A DNA stretch of 64,000 nucleotides from Paragordius varius (Eukaryota > Nematomorpha), in NCBI GenBank assembly GCA_964247055.1, contig OZ176057.1, positions 744,001 through 808,000 on the forward strand, written 5' to 3'. The notes beneath the pieces are model-generated. The model ran no database searches. It was given only the letters and a program-made list of their open reading frames with translations, and was not told where the DNA came from. The position numbers and the translations under genes are program-made. Numbering within the stretch: position 1 is the first letter of the stretch; each line of letters starts with the position of its first letter. Below are positions 12,601 to 25,552 of this stretch, in pieces.

Positions 12601-15600
12601 GGCAAATGTAAAATCAGGGCATAAATCCACTAAAATCAAATCAATTATATGTAACAGTCAGTAAAAATTGGAATTATACAGACATTAAAACATAAAGACA
12701 AATATTTTGTTAACACAAAGACCGCTATATACTCTTTTAGAGTTGAGTTTTTAAAATAAATAATTTAATTTAATATATTCTACCAATTTGAAAAACAAAA
12801 AATTAAATCTAATAATAATTTGAAAACATTCAGCGGTTTTTTGATAAAAATTTATCAAATTTCAATTTGAATGTATAATCTTACTTAATTCAAAATTGAA
12901 TTTAAAACCAATACCTCTTATACAACATTTTCCAAATTGATCAATGCCTCGCCTAACGTCGCATTCGTGCGTTAATGGACAAGGGGGTTCGCTTGGTCCA
13001 CACACTCGATTTAGTATGGGATCTCCTCGGCTACATAAATGTCCTGGATCTAAATCTAACATCCAAATAAATTAAGTGTTTTTTCGGAAAAAGTTTATAT
13101 ACAGAGATAAGTTTTTTAAATATTGCCAAATATCATATATAGCAATGAGCATTATCATTGAGTAATAATAGTAAAAAGTGAAAAAATAACATAAGGCCAA
13201 TAATTACTATTTATAAGATAGGCTATCTGGCAAAACTCATATCAGTATATACTTACTTATACTCATATAGATACGGCCCCATAAACAGTTTACATACATA
13301 ATATCCATAAAAATTATAATTTATAGAAAAAATGGTTACTTCAATATTAAAAATAATTACTGTCAAATGGTTGCAGTCTAGCGCCCGGAATATTGCTTGG
13401 TAGTGTTCTAGGTCCATAGGTACGTAACGAGCGAACTGTCGTTGATTGATAAGATTTTTTGGAGGGTTGCGTAGATTTTTTTGGTTTTCGAGTAACTTGT
13501 TGTTTTTTCGGTTTTACCGTTGTTTTTTTCTTAGATGGTTGAGTTACTTTTTTACTTGAGCCTCCACCAGTTCCGCTCCCACCTCCATACCCTCCATATC
13601 CACCGCCTAATATTGGTTAAGTGTAGTATATAAAATAAAAATTGAAAATATACGGGTAAAACGTAAAGTGATATTTTTTTGCAAAAGACAACCATGCTTT
13701 TGTATACCATCCTTTTTAAATTGTAGGAAAAATCGATTAAAAAAGTATGGTTGTCTTTTGAAAAAAAAAACATTTGTCTTATTGTTTTTTTGTTATGTCT
13801 ATATAAATTCAAATTTTACTGTATCAAATTTCAAATTTTCTTTAATTTGCAATCTCAAATTTTTTAATACGCTCTTATTTATGTGACCAAAAAAACATCT
13901 TATTGGATATCCTATTAAAACTTTGCCTAAAACCACTGGGCACTTTAAGCGAAATTGAGCATAAAACGCAAAATAGTGAATTCCATAAATTCCAAGGTGC
14001 CTACCATGACCAATTATATAAAAAAATAAAATAAATAACGCTATCTCCATAATTATATAAATAATCGCATGCTAACCCCAAAATTTATTTTAACCCATTT
14101 ATAAATGTGAAAATTATTTCACTAAGTTTTTAATTTTATAAATTAGTATTTTAAGGTGTAGGCTTACCATAACCCCCATATCCGCCTCCACCTCCACCGC
14201 CACCGCCATAACCCCCGTAACCGCCATAGGCACCGCCAGAGAGAGCGGCAAATATCGGGGCTTGATCATTGTAAGCCGCTATATTTGAACCATCCAAGAC
14301 CGGAGAAACGCCCCCATAATATGGAGCAGGGTAACCAGCTGAATTGCTGCTACTGCTTCCTATTGATTTATCAGGCAAGCCCGGACTTCCCATACCCAAA
14401 CCGGCATTTATGTAGGGCGAAGCGGCTCCTTGACTCGCTACATAGTCATAACGGGCTGATCGCCAGGCCGGCGCATAATACCCTGCTCCGTTGTTTCTAC
14501 CTCGGGACGACCCTGAAGAAGATGCCAATTTTTTACCGCTGTGACTTCTGGGGTCAGCAATTGTTTCTCCTTTTCTTTGTTTTCCACTTTTTTCATTAAG
14601 TTGCTGTTGTTGTTTCTTTCCATCTCTGGAACCGGATATTTTGGCTTTTTTGTTGGTGCTAACATCAGAAGGAGGTCTACCACCCCTTACATCAGATTGT
14701 CCACTTGCTGGGTATTGTTTCCAAGCCACGACAGATTCTTGAGGCGCATTATCAGGGCGTCGTAAAAAGTATTGATTGTTTTGTGAGGGTTGAGCTTAAT
14801 AAATAAAATTTTAATTATATATATTTAGGTAAATCCATCATATTTTGAGACATTTTCCCCTAACAATGATATTCCTATGCATATTGTCGACGAACTCCCA
14901 AACTGTCACAACAATATTAATCTTTAAAAAAAACTACCTTAAGTCTAAGTCGTAAGTTTCAAAAGTTATATTTCATAAAGAGTAAACGCCATTTAAGTGA
15001 ATTATTTATAATTAAAATGTGTTTTAGAAGTTATTTTTATAATACTATTTAAATATACTTGCAGGAATTTGTAATGCAAATTATATTGTTCGTATATATT
15101 ATTTTTTCATTACTGATAATTTTCGGATATCTAGTGAATGAAATATTATAATTTTTGATCCATAATTTTTATTTTATATTAGTAATTAATACATTAGATC
15201 CTTGGCCGCCTTTTTTAAAAAAATTTTTAACCAATTATATTTGTTTCATTAATATTCAAATTTTTAAATAATGAAACTGTTCTATTTGCAATAGGACCCG
15301 GTACCCAGTCGGTAGAGCAGTGGTTCCCAACCTTTTTTTTGTTCACAACCCACTAAATTAAAAACTCCGATCAAAAAACCTAAAATAAAAATGTAAAATT
15401 CATTTTAATATTATAAAAATCCCAATCAATGAGATCCATTTCTAATTTTTGAAATATTTTTTTATATTGATGAGAAATCTTGATAACTTGCATCTGAAAT
15501 CCTTTAATTCATTTTTGGTTTTATTTTTAAATTGAATTCTTCAAAATTTTCGCGCCCCTCCTTAAATTCCCCTCCCCCTGGGGAGAGTTACCTCCCTTTT

Positions 15601-16087
15601 GAGAACCACTGCCACAGAGGATATATACAAAAATAATTTTTCAAAAGTAGAAAATTTATACATTTTTTTCCCTTAAAATTCATAATTAAAAATTATATAT
15701 TACAGTTATTTTACCTCCAGAATGAATGGCTTTATCAAATTTTATTTCGGATCTGGATGATAATGAATCTTGAATATTGCGACTAGCGTCCACCTCCTTG
15801 GAACTTTGTTCTTCTTTTGTACTTTGGGAAGAACCGGTTAACAGTTTTTCTCCCGGGCTTTTTTGTGGCGATGAACCAGTTTCCCTAGCTATGCTCTGAG
15901 CATTGGTGTATGGAATTACAGGTATCAAACTTAATAACACAATTGTGATAGTAAAAATCAAGGGAAAAGTAAAGGAAAATGCACCGTTTGCATAATTTTT
16001 TGCCGAAATTCTAACCATTTTAGGTGGGCTTAATGGATCAATGTTTTTACGGTCACTGTGGAGAAATGTCTTATGAGGATCCAACAT
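9625..16087 (-). CDS. Gene A: secreted or anchored lustrin/WAP multidomain protein, 10 exons
   Basis: Minus-strand exons: 16087..15715, 14794..14168, 13606..13361, 13055..12915, 12629..12492, 12190..11993, 11728..10982, 10894..10668, 10340..9929, 9800..9625. All have AG/GT borders and keep one frame (1094 aa). Every intron is phase 1 except the one after exon 8 (phase 0). An N-terminal hydrophobic segment (residues ~35-62) is a signal peptide or anchor; Met24 is an alternative start that gives a more usual signal peptide. Residues ~125-415 are Gln/Ser-rich, then Gly-Tyr repeats, then Lys/Gln/Thr-rich. Residues 416-463 and 463-509 are two six-cysteine lustrin-type modules (CGPSEPPCPLTHEC). Residues ~512-585 form an eight-cysteine WAP-like module (CGGSC, CPGSQKCC) with a long insert after the first Cys. 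A ~500-residue low-complexity tail follows. Probably an extracellular matrix or cuticle-type protein; paralogue of gene B. Confidence 0.85.
13630..13821. repeat. TA-CAGT palindromic MITE copy in gene A intron 2
   Basis: The left end reads like AAAAATTGAAAATATACGGG and the right end ...CAAATTTTACTG|TA. Internal inverted segments (GACAACCATGC and AGTATGGTTGTC) are the hallmark of the MITE family seen cleanly at 58799-59086. Confidence 0.6.
15318..15611. mobile_element. hAT-type MITE in gene A intron 1
   Basis: Terminal inverted repeats CAGTGGTTCCCAA at 15318 and TTGAGAACCACTG ending at 15611 enclose 294 bp with no coding capacity. The flanks CGGTAGAG and CCACAGAG match at five of eight positions, a decayed 8-bp duplication. 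Gene B carries a close relative with a perfect duplication at 21102. Confidence 0.7.
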
Positions 16088-19000
16088 GCATAAAATGTTA
16101 AAAATTAAATGAGAAAGGAAGGTGAGAAAAAATATTACGTGTTCTTTATCAAGTTAAACGTTATATTGTGTCAGCAATTAAACATAACTATTCTAACACT
16201 ATTTGAAAAAAAAATTAATTTAAAAGCACAGCATAATATTTAAAACAGGATCAAAGCATTCCAAACATGAAATTCAATTAGTTTAAAACACTTAGAGAGC
16301 GTTAAGCTATAATCTATTTTTTTCATGTGATAACCATTTTTAATTGATTTCATAATTTCTATGGTTAAAACTTTTTATTTTTTTAACTCATTAAACTAAT
16401 TTTCATAAATCGATTAAAAATATTTTTGCGCGTTACTATAAATTATAATCAGTTAAAAATGTTATCTTTAAAATAATTCCTCTTAGTTTAAATTAATTAA
16501 GCGTACGTTGACTTTTGTCATCTCACAGAAGTAGGTATTTTCAATTCAATAAGATTATATTAAAATGTTTTGCGCGCAAGTAAAGAACAAATGTACATCT
16601 TCAAAAGCTTAACTAATTAGTTTTACTATTTAAATTATCACATAAATTAAAGGTGGTTTACATCATATTTTATCTCATAAAAATGATAAAAATATATAAT
16701 TTCAGAAACTTAATACCTACCTATCTATTACTTTTCATTTGCCATGTGAAATCTTTTAATTGCACCATAAAATATGTTCATATGTGTTAAATCTTAAATG
16801 TTGGCCGACGTTATGTTTTTTTCTAAGCGTTTCAAATGTCGGCTAAAAATACATCAGCGATGTTATATCGTTATAATAACCAACACATCTGCCGTGAAAG
16901 CCATTTTCTAAAAATATTAATTCCAATATTTGTTGATAACAAAGGAATTATATATTTTTTGCCGTAACATTTTAATTATAATGAATAACATTTAATATCT
17001 TTGGATTTGTTTTTTTAGGTTTTTGATTAGTTTTTTTAATGTGGCAAACGGACATGGTCAGAAATACATTCTTAATATCCAATACTGCTAAAAACTATAA
17101 AAGAAACAATTATCATAGTAAAATTGTATCAAGTGATTTCCCATTTCCGATTCCTTGATTCGCAACCCAATAAAAAAATTAAGTTAAACAGCTGTCTTAG
17201 CTTGTTATTTTATGATATATGAATTTTAAATTATAAACATATTTTTAACATTTATTTATACATTTAAAAGACTCCTTTAAGGTGGTATTAAAAGTAAATA
17301 ATATTGTTGTTAAAACACATTCTTTACTGATATAGACTGTAATAATTTTCATATTTGTGTTAGGAAGAGAAATTTCCTTTCCTCCTTATAGACAGCCCTC
17401 ATAAACTAATGAGCTCAGCTGATCATCGTGCGATTCTCAGATGTAAAAACAATGTCCAGTTTTTATACAACCGTATTAATTTAGATTACTTTGTAGAGAG
17501 ACAAACTCCTTTTTCGATATAAAATTTTGAACCTTAAACCTAATTTAAAAAGGGGACAGTGAATATGAACCGTAATACTTATTTTAAAAATTTCTTGATG
17601 ATGCCATGATCGGGGGTATCGTTCGTATAAAAACCTAATAATTTTACATTGAACTTTAATTATCCATCCTTGATAGCTCAAAGGCCCAAAATGGACTAAG
17701 TAATTGCAAACGTTTGCTTAGTCGGTAAAAGTATATTTTAAATAAATATGAAACATCAGTCAAGCTAAAATTCGATTTTGATCTATTTGGAATTAGCTTT
17801 AAGTTTGAAAATCAGATATGAAAGAGTTTGTCAATTTGAAATAAAGGACCGTTATTTTGTAACTTATAATTGATATTTGTTAAATTAATAGTTTATTCTA
17901 TATAGAGGTTGTTAAATAATTATTGGAAAAATATATGTAAGTTTATAAGAAATATTTAATTATATAATATGCTTTCCATGTTTTAACTAATCCGCACTAC
18001 AAAGTTGTGTGTGACTGAGGTCTTTTTCCAAAATTTTACCATAATTTTAAATGACATATAATTTTATTTTATAAAACGACGTCTGAAAGTTTAAAATGTA
18101 GTACACTAAAATTTTAATTAGTTTAGCTCGTTGCCCGGTCAATATCCAACCCCTATTTATAGAAATTAATTAAACAAACTTAAATTGATTCAAATATTAA
18201 TTAAAAAAAACAGAGTTGTGTAAAAATTGGATAACTTTAACCTTTAGGATCATATTAACACCAAAATATATCATTGCAGAACGTTTTAGCCTAAGATGAC
18301 TTATGGGTAAAATATGCAGATTTTAAAGCAAGATTTTTATAAATTTATTTTTTTACATGACACTCTTTTATAGAAAAATACTTATGAAATCAATGATTAA
18401 ATGTGGCAAAAAAGGTATAAATTAATGCTTTCGTTTGAACTTGTCACCTTTTACATCTTTAATTAAAAAAATAATAATTTCTTGGATGGCAAAAGTTACG
18501 TGAATATTTTATTGGTGTTAACCGATATTCATATTCTGACCTAATTTTTGCTAATCGATAATTAACTTTATGAGATAAAAAATAAACTTTGCATGAAAAT
18601 AATAATTTTTTAATCAGAATATCAGAAATATGCTTCGAATTTTAAAATTCTACCGAGATGAAAATTTCAATTGCAAAAGGAATAATTTAGAAAACGCTTG
18701 TTTCTTCAAGATTTTTAGCTTATATTTTGATCCGTTTTTTCAACAAATATTTCCCTGGGCCACGCAAAAAAAAGGTGTAATAAAAATATGATTGTGTGTA
18801 GACGATTTTTTGAAAGATTTATATTTATTGCCGTAATAACCTGGGCAAATAAGTTTTCTTTTATCTCATAAACCCTAAAAGATTAAATTTTCATGTTCAA
18901 TTTTAAATAATAATCCTGATTTTCATAAAATTTTAGAAGCAATGTATTATACCCGTTTTAGGATTCGAAAAAAATACTTATTACACAATTAAAAATCTAG

Positions 19001-19767
19001 CTAAAATTCAAAATTTAAATTTTATTAAACTGTTGTTTTTCATTTTTTATTAAATCTGTCACCTTGTACCTCGTTGCATTTCTGTATTTGAAATAACTCA
19101 TATGCATTTATCCATATAAGTACCAAATAAAATAAATAATAAAATATTATTAAAATATTATATGTAAAAACTTGTTCAGAACATTACAATCAGATTTATA
19201 AGATATATTATATGTGCTTAAATTCTAAGATTAGATGTAATTTAAATATATAGGTCTCGCTTCAAGATAAAAATGTTAAATAGAAATAATAGCAATAATA
19301 CCATATATGTCATATATTTACAACATAACTTGAGTTTAACAATAAGATGATAAAATCTCTTCATAAGGGGTGAATTAAAAACTTATATTGTTATCAAATA
19401 ATATTTTTAAAGTATGTTGCCGCTATACTTTATAGAATGATGAAAAAATAACCTAATTAGTTATTATTTTTTGCAATAGTTTTTTTTCTTCAATTATTAG
19501 TCAGAATGAAAAAATATTTTATAATTAAAAAGGTATGAGATAAATGTCGATAGTTAGTTATATGATAACATAGGTCGAAGCATACTAAATATACTAAGGT
19601 TAATTCACATTTTTATAACACTAATGCTTTCTATCATGCGTGAAAACGTTTAAAACAGAGAAACACTCTAATCCGTTTAATTATAGGAAAATATTAATTA
19701 TAATCCTTCTCTAGCATAATATATATAACATTAAAAAAGTTACATTTCACTTATACCCGTATATAAA
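16088..19767. promoter_or_regulatory. Divergent intergenic region between genes A and B
   Basis: Genes A (minus) and B (plus) start facing away from each other about 3.7 kb apart, so both promoters should lie here. No open frame, RNA gene or repeat end was recognised. The sequence is uniformly AT-rich, and I cannot point to a specific TATA box or initiator with confidence. Confidence 0.4.
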
Positions 19768-22700
19768 ATGAAGCAGGGTGGTAAATTTATCATTCGACCT
19801 CTACGAAGATTTTTGGGGAATAGTGCAAAGCTATGGTCGTTGTCCCTAACAACTCGTTTTACAACTATTGCAACATATATTCTTATCCTTACCACCTTGA
19901 TATGTTTACTAAGCAACCCTGTACATGGACAAAGTGATAATGATAACGTACATATTGATCCTTCCCACAGAAATTCTGGTGCCAGTAAGCACAGGAAAAC
20001 GCATGGCACTGGAGGGGGAAATAGCAATTCCGAGCTAGAGAAAAAACGATTGTATGAGGAAGCCAAATTAGTCATCGATTGGAATGAAGATGATGGACAA
20101 CATTATGCTTTCAAAGATCTTGCACAAGAAGAAATGGATTTGCCGCAAAACCGAGCAAAGCGTCAAATTCAACGCCGAGCCGTGGGAGACAGTTTACGCG
20201 GAAACGTTGGAGGCCAGAAGAAAGTTATAGCGCCCCGATTTTATCGAGACCGAAAAAGTGCCATTGACAGTACAGCTTGGTTGGCCAAAGGACCAACCAA
20301 AGGTCAAATTCCTGAAACGTTTGGTGTTGTGGATGAGGCGTATGGAGCCAAAGACCCGTTTCTAATGACAAATGTTGAACCACGCTTGTATGCATATCGT
20401 AAGAGCAAAGAAACCCCTGTACCTCCCAGACTTAACCCACCCAAAGTCGAACGTAAGTCATATAAATACTATATATATATATAATATAGCATTTTTATTA
20501 ATTCGTAATTCAAAAGATATATTTGACTATTTTTTTGCACAAATAATAAAATACTGTAAGAGTAAATATACATTGCTAATTTCTCATTTAACATGCCAGA
20601 GAGTGTATTCAGAGCGAAAAGTATTCTTATTGTCTTGTGGTAAAATAATAACTATGAATTAAAAATATAGCCCTTTGTTGTAAAATCTGGCAAATAATAA
20701 ATAAAAAATTAGTTATCTATACTTAGTATATTTATTTATATTTAGCGTATTTTGAAATTTATTTTTAATATAAACAAAATGTAAGGTAAAACCAAAAATT
20801 AGCTACTGAACTTTAGATTAGATCATATATATATCACAACATTTTGTGAATGTCTAATCAATATTCTTTAAAATAATCTAGCCATAATTTCCTATTGTGA
20901 AATTGGAAGAGCTCTGCATCAAAGATGCGGGCCCAAGGATGGCCCCTGCCCCAGTCTTTATCGTTGTGACATTGAACGAGAATGGGAAGACTATGGATAC
21001 TGTTGTCCTAGAAGTAATAATAATTCTAAAATATTTCATAATTGCAATTTATATATCTCAATTTTATATTTTATTTTTGTGTAAAATTGAATAAGTTAGA
21101 TCAGTGGTTCCCAACTTTTTTTCTTCACACCCCAATTTGTATTCTTTCACCCCCCTTGCCTCTTAAAAAAATCCAAGATACAATAAAATGATCAATCGAT
21201 GATCTACATTTTTTGAAATATATTTCCATATCGATGGAAATCTTGATAATTCGCACATTAAATTTGTTTCTCGTCCTATTTTTAATTTAATTCCTTAATT
21301 TGGGGGGCGTTGTTCTTCGGAAACACTGAGTTAGATGCATCTAAAATTTATCAATAAATTTATTTATTAATATTGCTGATGGTTGATTATAAAATTTTTT
21401 TTAATACATATATTTTATTTTTATTATATAGGTGATTTAATTTTAATTTTTTATTAAAAATTGAAATTATACGGATAAAAGATTAAGACTTTTTACCCTA
21501 GAAATAATACATTTTTAAAATAAGTATTTTTCAAAGTATAAGCCAAAAAAGGGTATGTTGTTTTAGTGTTTTTATAAAAAATAATCCTTACATAAGTTCG
21601 ATATTTCTTGTACAAGTTTTATCAGATTATAAAAAAATGTATTATTTTATATTTTTACACATTCACACCTAAGCCTTAAATTTTGTAAATATACAAAGAC
21701 AGATATTTTTTGCCAAAATACAATAATAATTTTTAAATCTTGATTTTTTAAATATAACTCATTTTTCGAAATGGCAAAGTGTTTTATAGAGATATTAATT
21801 AAATAGCTTATATAGGAAACATTAAGTATTGATAAAGATGCTTGTGTTTTGAAAAAAAATATTTGTCTTTATATTTTTACGTTTGTCCGTATAATATATA
21901 AATCATTTATTACTGATGTAAAATATATTATTGCTTTTGTTACCAATTTGCATCCCTGCTTTATACTCCGTTTAAAACAAAGAGAGTAGTTATATTGAAA
22001 TAAATTAAGATTTAAAAAGTATATACCGGTTATTTACAAAAATAATATTTGTTTTTATATTTGTACGTTTCACCTGGATAATTTCCATTTTTACTGGATA
22101 ATATATGTATAATTGATTTAAATATATATTTGCACAAATAAAATATTTTTATGTTTTTTATTTTTTCTGTAGCTGATATATGTGCGGATAGATCTATAGC
22201 ACTTCCCTTTAATTGCGGAAGTGGGATTCGATGTCCAACCGACTTCTATTGTACAGTTTCTTTCTTGGGTGTAACACGTAACAACAGTGGAATATGTTGT
22301 CCAAGTATAATATAGTTTTTAAAAAAATATATATAAATTATGATATTTTAAGTCACTGAGTAAATAAAATGGACTAGTTTCGGTACCAAAATACCCGCCG
22401 TTGTCAATAATTTTTAAAAGATTAATTTTTATGTGTTAGTATATTTTTATTCTTTGCTCTAAAAAATGATATTAAATAAATTTCAGTCAATGCAAATATA
22501 TAAATGTTACATTGGATTATTTTAGCAATGTGTGTTAACCAATTAATATTTATGTTGTTACTTAAGGTCAAAAAACTGGGTTCTGTCCCGCATCTACCAT
22601 CGTGCAAAATACGATAGATCTTACTATGCCAATTATATTGCCTGTATCTGGTTCTGGGACTTGTGTTGGCAGTTGTGTAACCGATTTTGATTGCCCCAAC

Positions 22701-24196
22701 ACCCAAAAATGCTGCAGTGATTCCCGGGGTTGTCGAGTGTGCACGGCTGCCCAAATATTTGTTGTGGAGAGTTTGATTCAAACCGGTAATTTATTTTTTC
22801 TGGCATGCCTGAAAATCTCATTTAATATGGAGGGGGATTTTTTGGAAAATAACTTTTTGATAAAACTGTTTTAATTTGCTATATGAAACATCTATTATAG
22901 CAAATTTAACAATATAGTATCACAATATTACTACAGTTCCAAAACAAGGGGGATTCATGTTGAAGTCGATTATATATGATGAGTTAAAATAATCTGTATA
23001 TACCACTGTAAAAATATTTAATTAAAAAAACTCCCAATAGAGCATACTTTTTGCTAAGATACATTTTTAGCATTCTATATGTAATATTTAATCGTACGCT
23101 AATTCTATAAACTATTTATGTTTAAGGCAATCTGACGCTAACCATAACGAATCCGGTCGGAATTCCGCTTGCAACTCTAACCGGAGGGGCCGCCGGGGCT
23201 CCCGGGGCTCCCCGTTTCAATTTAAATCAAATTCAAGCGAATCTTAGATCCCGGGCTCTATTTATGGCTCAACGACAAAGACTTGCCCGACGTCGGCAAC
23301 AACAGGCAGCGGCTGAACGGGTTAGAGGCGGTTCATCTGATGCAAATCAAAGGAGAGAGCCAATTAATAACACGGTTAATAGAAGGATTGTCCAACAACA
23401 ACAACCTACAGGTCCCACGGGTGGGGTATTAAACCCGGCTAAGGCCTTGGAACAAATTAAGCGTCTGGTCGACCTGAATCCATCCCTGAAACCTTTGTTT
23501 AGGACCTATCTTGAAAAAGATAATTCTGCTGCTGGTGAAGAAAACTCCTTAAGCCCCTCCTCAAATTTGGTTGAACCTGATCAAGGTGATATTAGTAAAA
23601 TACAAACGGCGAATTCGGCCCCCTCAGCAGCAGCGTCTAGTAGCTCAAGATTAGTGGAACAAAAATCGGACACAGCCGGTAATGATCTTTCTAAAGCGTT
23701 GCTACAAGCACGGCTACTGGCATTTTCTTCGCTTTTTGGTCTTACCAATACAGAATCGGCCGAAAAAACAGCTGAACTCCTACGGAGCATTGGAAGTGGA
23801 TCAACTGGAAATGAGGAATCCTCTAATGGTAACTCGCTTAATGCCTTACTCCTGCCCTTTTTAGCAGGTGCCGTGGGTAATAAGAAGGATATATCAAGTG
23901 GTACAAGCAATGCTAGTGCCTTAAAAAATGGCGTGGGAAAAAAGGTTGAAAACCTGATTGCCTCAAATTCGTTAGCTGAAAGCAACTCTCCAAACAAAGT
24001 AGCGAAAAATGCAGCATCGGCCCCAAAAGCTAAAGAACCATCAAAATTGTCACAACTGCCAGTTGAAAAGAGTAAAAAAATTGTGGCAGGCAAAAAGGGT
24101 ATAGCTATCGCGTCAGTCAGTGCAAATAATAAAAAATTGGTAGTGTCAAGCCCACAAAAACGATTTGGTTCTAGCAACCCTTTTAATTTAGTGTAA
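19768..24196 (+). CDS. Gene B: secreted lustrin/WAP multidomain protein, 5 exons
   Basis: Exons 19768..20452, 20882..21013, 22173..22304, 22567..22785 and 23127..24196 have AG/GT borders, all phase 1, and give 745 aa. The N-terminus is a hydrophobic signal or anchor (around residues 33-52, ending HGQS), followed by a polar region with a dibasic RAKR site near residue 130. Exons 2 and 3 each encode one six-cysteine lustrin-type module (CGPKDGPCPSLYRC; CGSGIRCPTDFYC). Exon 4 encodes an eight-cysteine WAP-like module (CVGSCVTDFDC, QKCC) with a long insert after its first Cys. Exon 5 is a Gln/Ala/Ser/Lys-rich tail. For exon 2 the acceptor CTAG|CC was preferred over a nearer AG because it keeps the first cysteine of the module. 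AATAAA signals occur about 240 and 270 bp past the stop. Exons 2-4 mirror exons 4-6 of gene A. Confidence 0.86.
21102..21328. mobile_element. hAT-type MITE with perfect 8-bp duplication, gene B intron 2
   Basis: The 227-bp element starts CAGTGGTTCCCAAC and ends CGGAAACACTG. It is flanked by identical AGTTAGAT octamers at 21094-21101 and 21329-21336. The exact duplication marks a fairly recent insertion; it has no coding capacity. It belongs to the same family as 15318-15611. Confidence 0.85.
21455..22100. repeat. TA-CAGT MITE remnants in gene B intron 2
   Basis: A left-type end (AAAAATTGAAATTATACGGA, ~21458) and two right-type ends (TTTACGTTTGTCCGTATAAT, ~21880; CCATTTTTACTGG, ~22090) show one or two overlapping, decayed copies of the palindromic MITE. 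Confidence 0.5.
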
Positions 24197-25544
24197 TGTA
24201 TATATGGCATTTAAGCATGCACAGTATTTTTAATTCTTTTCGTTTTCATACTAATTATAATTAATTTTAGACTTTAAATTCATTTCTGTATTTTTGTAAA
24301 TATTAGCCATATATGTATCATGTGTCTCTCTCATACATTATGTATATCACACCTGACAAACTCAATACTTTGTATTATTCATAATCTAATTAATTATAAA
24401 ATCTCTAATGGTTATATCATTTTCTCATACACATAAATAAAAATTAAATATATTTAGATGTTTCAAACATAATAAAAAACTTTAAATGGAATCTTATATG
24501 TCACGGGCAGTTAAATTTATGCGATAATATCAGAATGAGTCAAAAAAATAATTGATTTTTAATAAGCTGATAAGCAAATATTCCACAATTTTCAAAGTAT
24601 TTTGCTACCCATTTTTATCGAACGATATCGAAATTATAGATTATCATATAGTAAAATATTCTTATTTTAAACATTTTTCCAACAAAAGTATTATCCTTTT
24701 TAGAGCTAATAAATACAGAAACAACAAAAATATTTTTTAAGGAAAATATTTATTCATGGAATAAACAGTTAGTCAATCACACATATCATAAGTAAAAATT
24801 AACAAATAATGTTTTGTACGTTCACATAGCGTTTTTAAAATCAAACTAATTTTTACTGTATAAAATAACAGTCTCTTATGATTTCAAGACTTGACTTGTA
24901 CCACGCCTTTTATCTATATACATACTATTACTAAAAATTTTCAATATTGTCTGTGAAACATTTTCCAAAAAACCCGTAGAACTTAAGTTTTGGAATTTAT
25001 GGAATTTTTTGTGCCAGAAAAATGGCGTCTATACTATATTACAGCTTCCTTCACTGAAAATTCTATCCTTTGTGCTTAAATATATATATGGTTTCAAAGT
25101 AGAAATGCTTGTTGATAAAATTAGAGCCTTAACTAACTTGTAGGATTAAAATTTTTATTTGATTATTTTTTAACTCAGAAAAAATGGCATCTGACATTTT
25201 GAGTTAATAATTTTTTAAATCTTATCTACAAAAATGTTATTTAATTATACGCCTAAAAGGACAATGGACATCATATTTTAAACGTTAAAGATAATTTAAA
25301 ATAGGTAAAAAAATTTCACAGAGATTGTAATGAGTTTTAGTTAGGTTTAAAAAAACATATCAGTACCGTGATCAGATCTGCCAAACAAAAATATCTCATA
25401 ATAGGAAGAATTTGATAGGCTGTGTAAAGTGCACACTTTAAAATATAATAAATATAAAATTTGATGTATACGAATTAAAGGCCAAGAAAATAAAACAAAA
25501 TTTTTGCCATTTTACCGGTATTATAACATACCAAACTATTAAAT
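24197..25544. other. Intergenic AT-rich stretch after gene B
   Basis: Apart from the likely gene B polyadenylation signals near 24437 and 24470, I see no gene, RNA or element end here. Confidence 0.4.
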
Positions 25545-25552
25545 GTCTAGGT

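Noticed and set aside
14285-14765. Open frames on the plus strand and alternative minus frame at 14.3-14.8 kb
   Set aside because: They overlap gene A exon 2, whose frame is fixed by phase with exons 1 and 3.
15296-15325. tRNA-like box (GTCGGTAGAGCA)
   Set aside because: The D-stem partner is wrong, the rest of a cloverleaf is missing, and the box is cut by the hAT MITE end. At best a SINE or tRNA scrap.
20897-21094. 65-residue frame beginning MKLEELCIKD
   Set aside because: The other frame of the same bases gives the six-cysteine module CGPKDGPCPSLYRC and joins exons 1 and 3 of gene B in phase.
23581-24210. 209-residue open frame on the minus strand
   Set aside because: It lies opposite gene B exon 5; the plus strand has splice continuity and paralogue support, and the minus frame is a compositional shadow.
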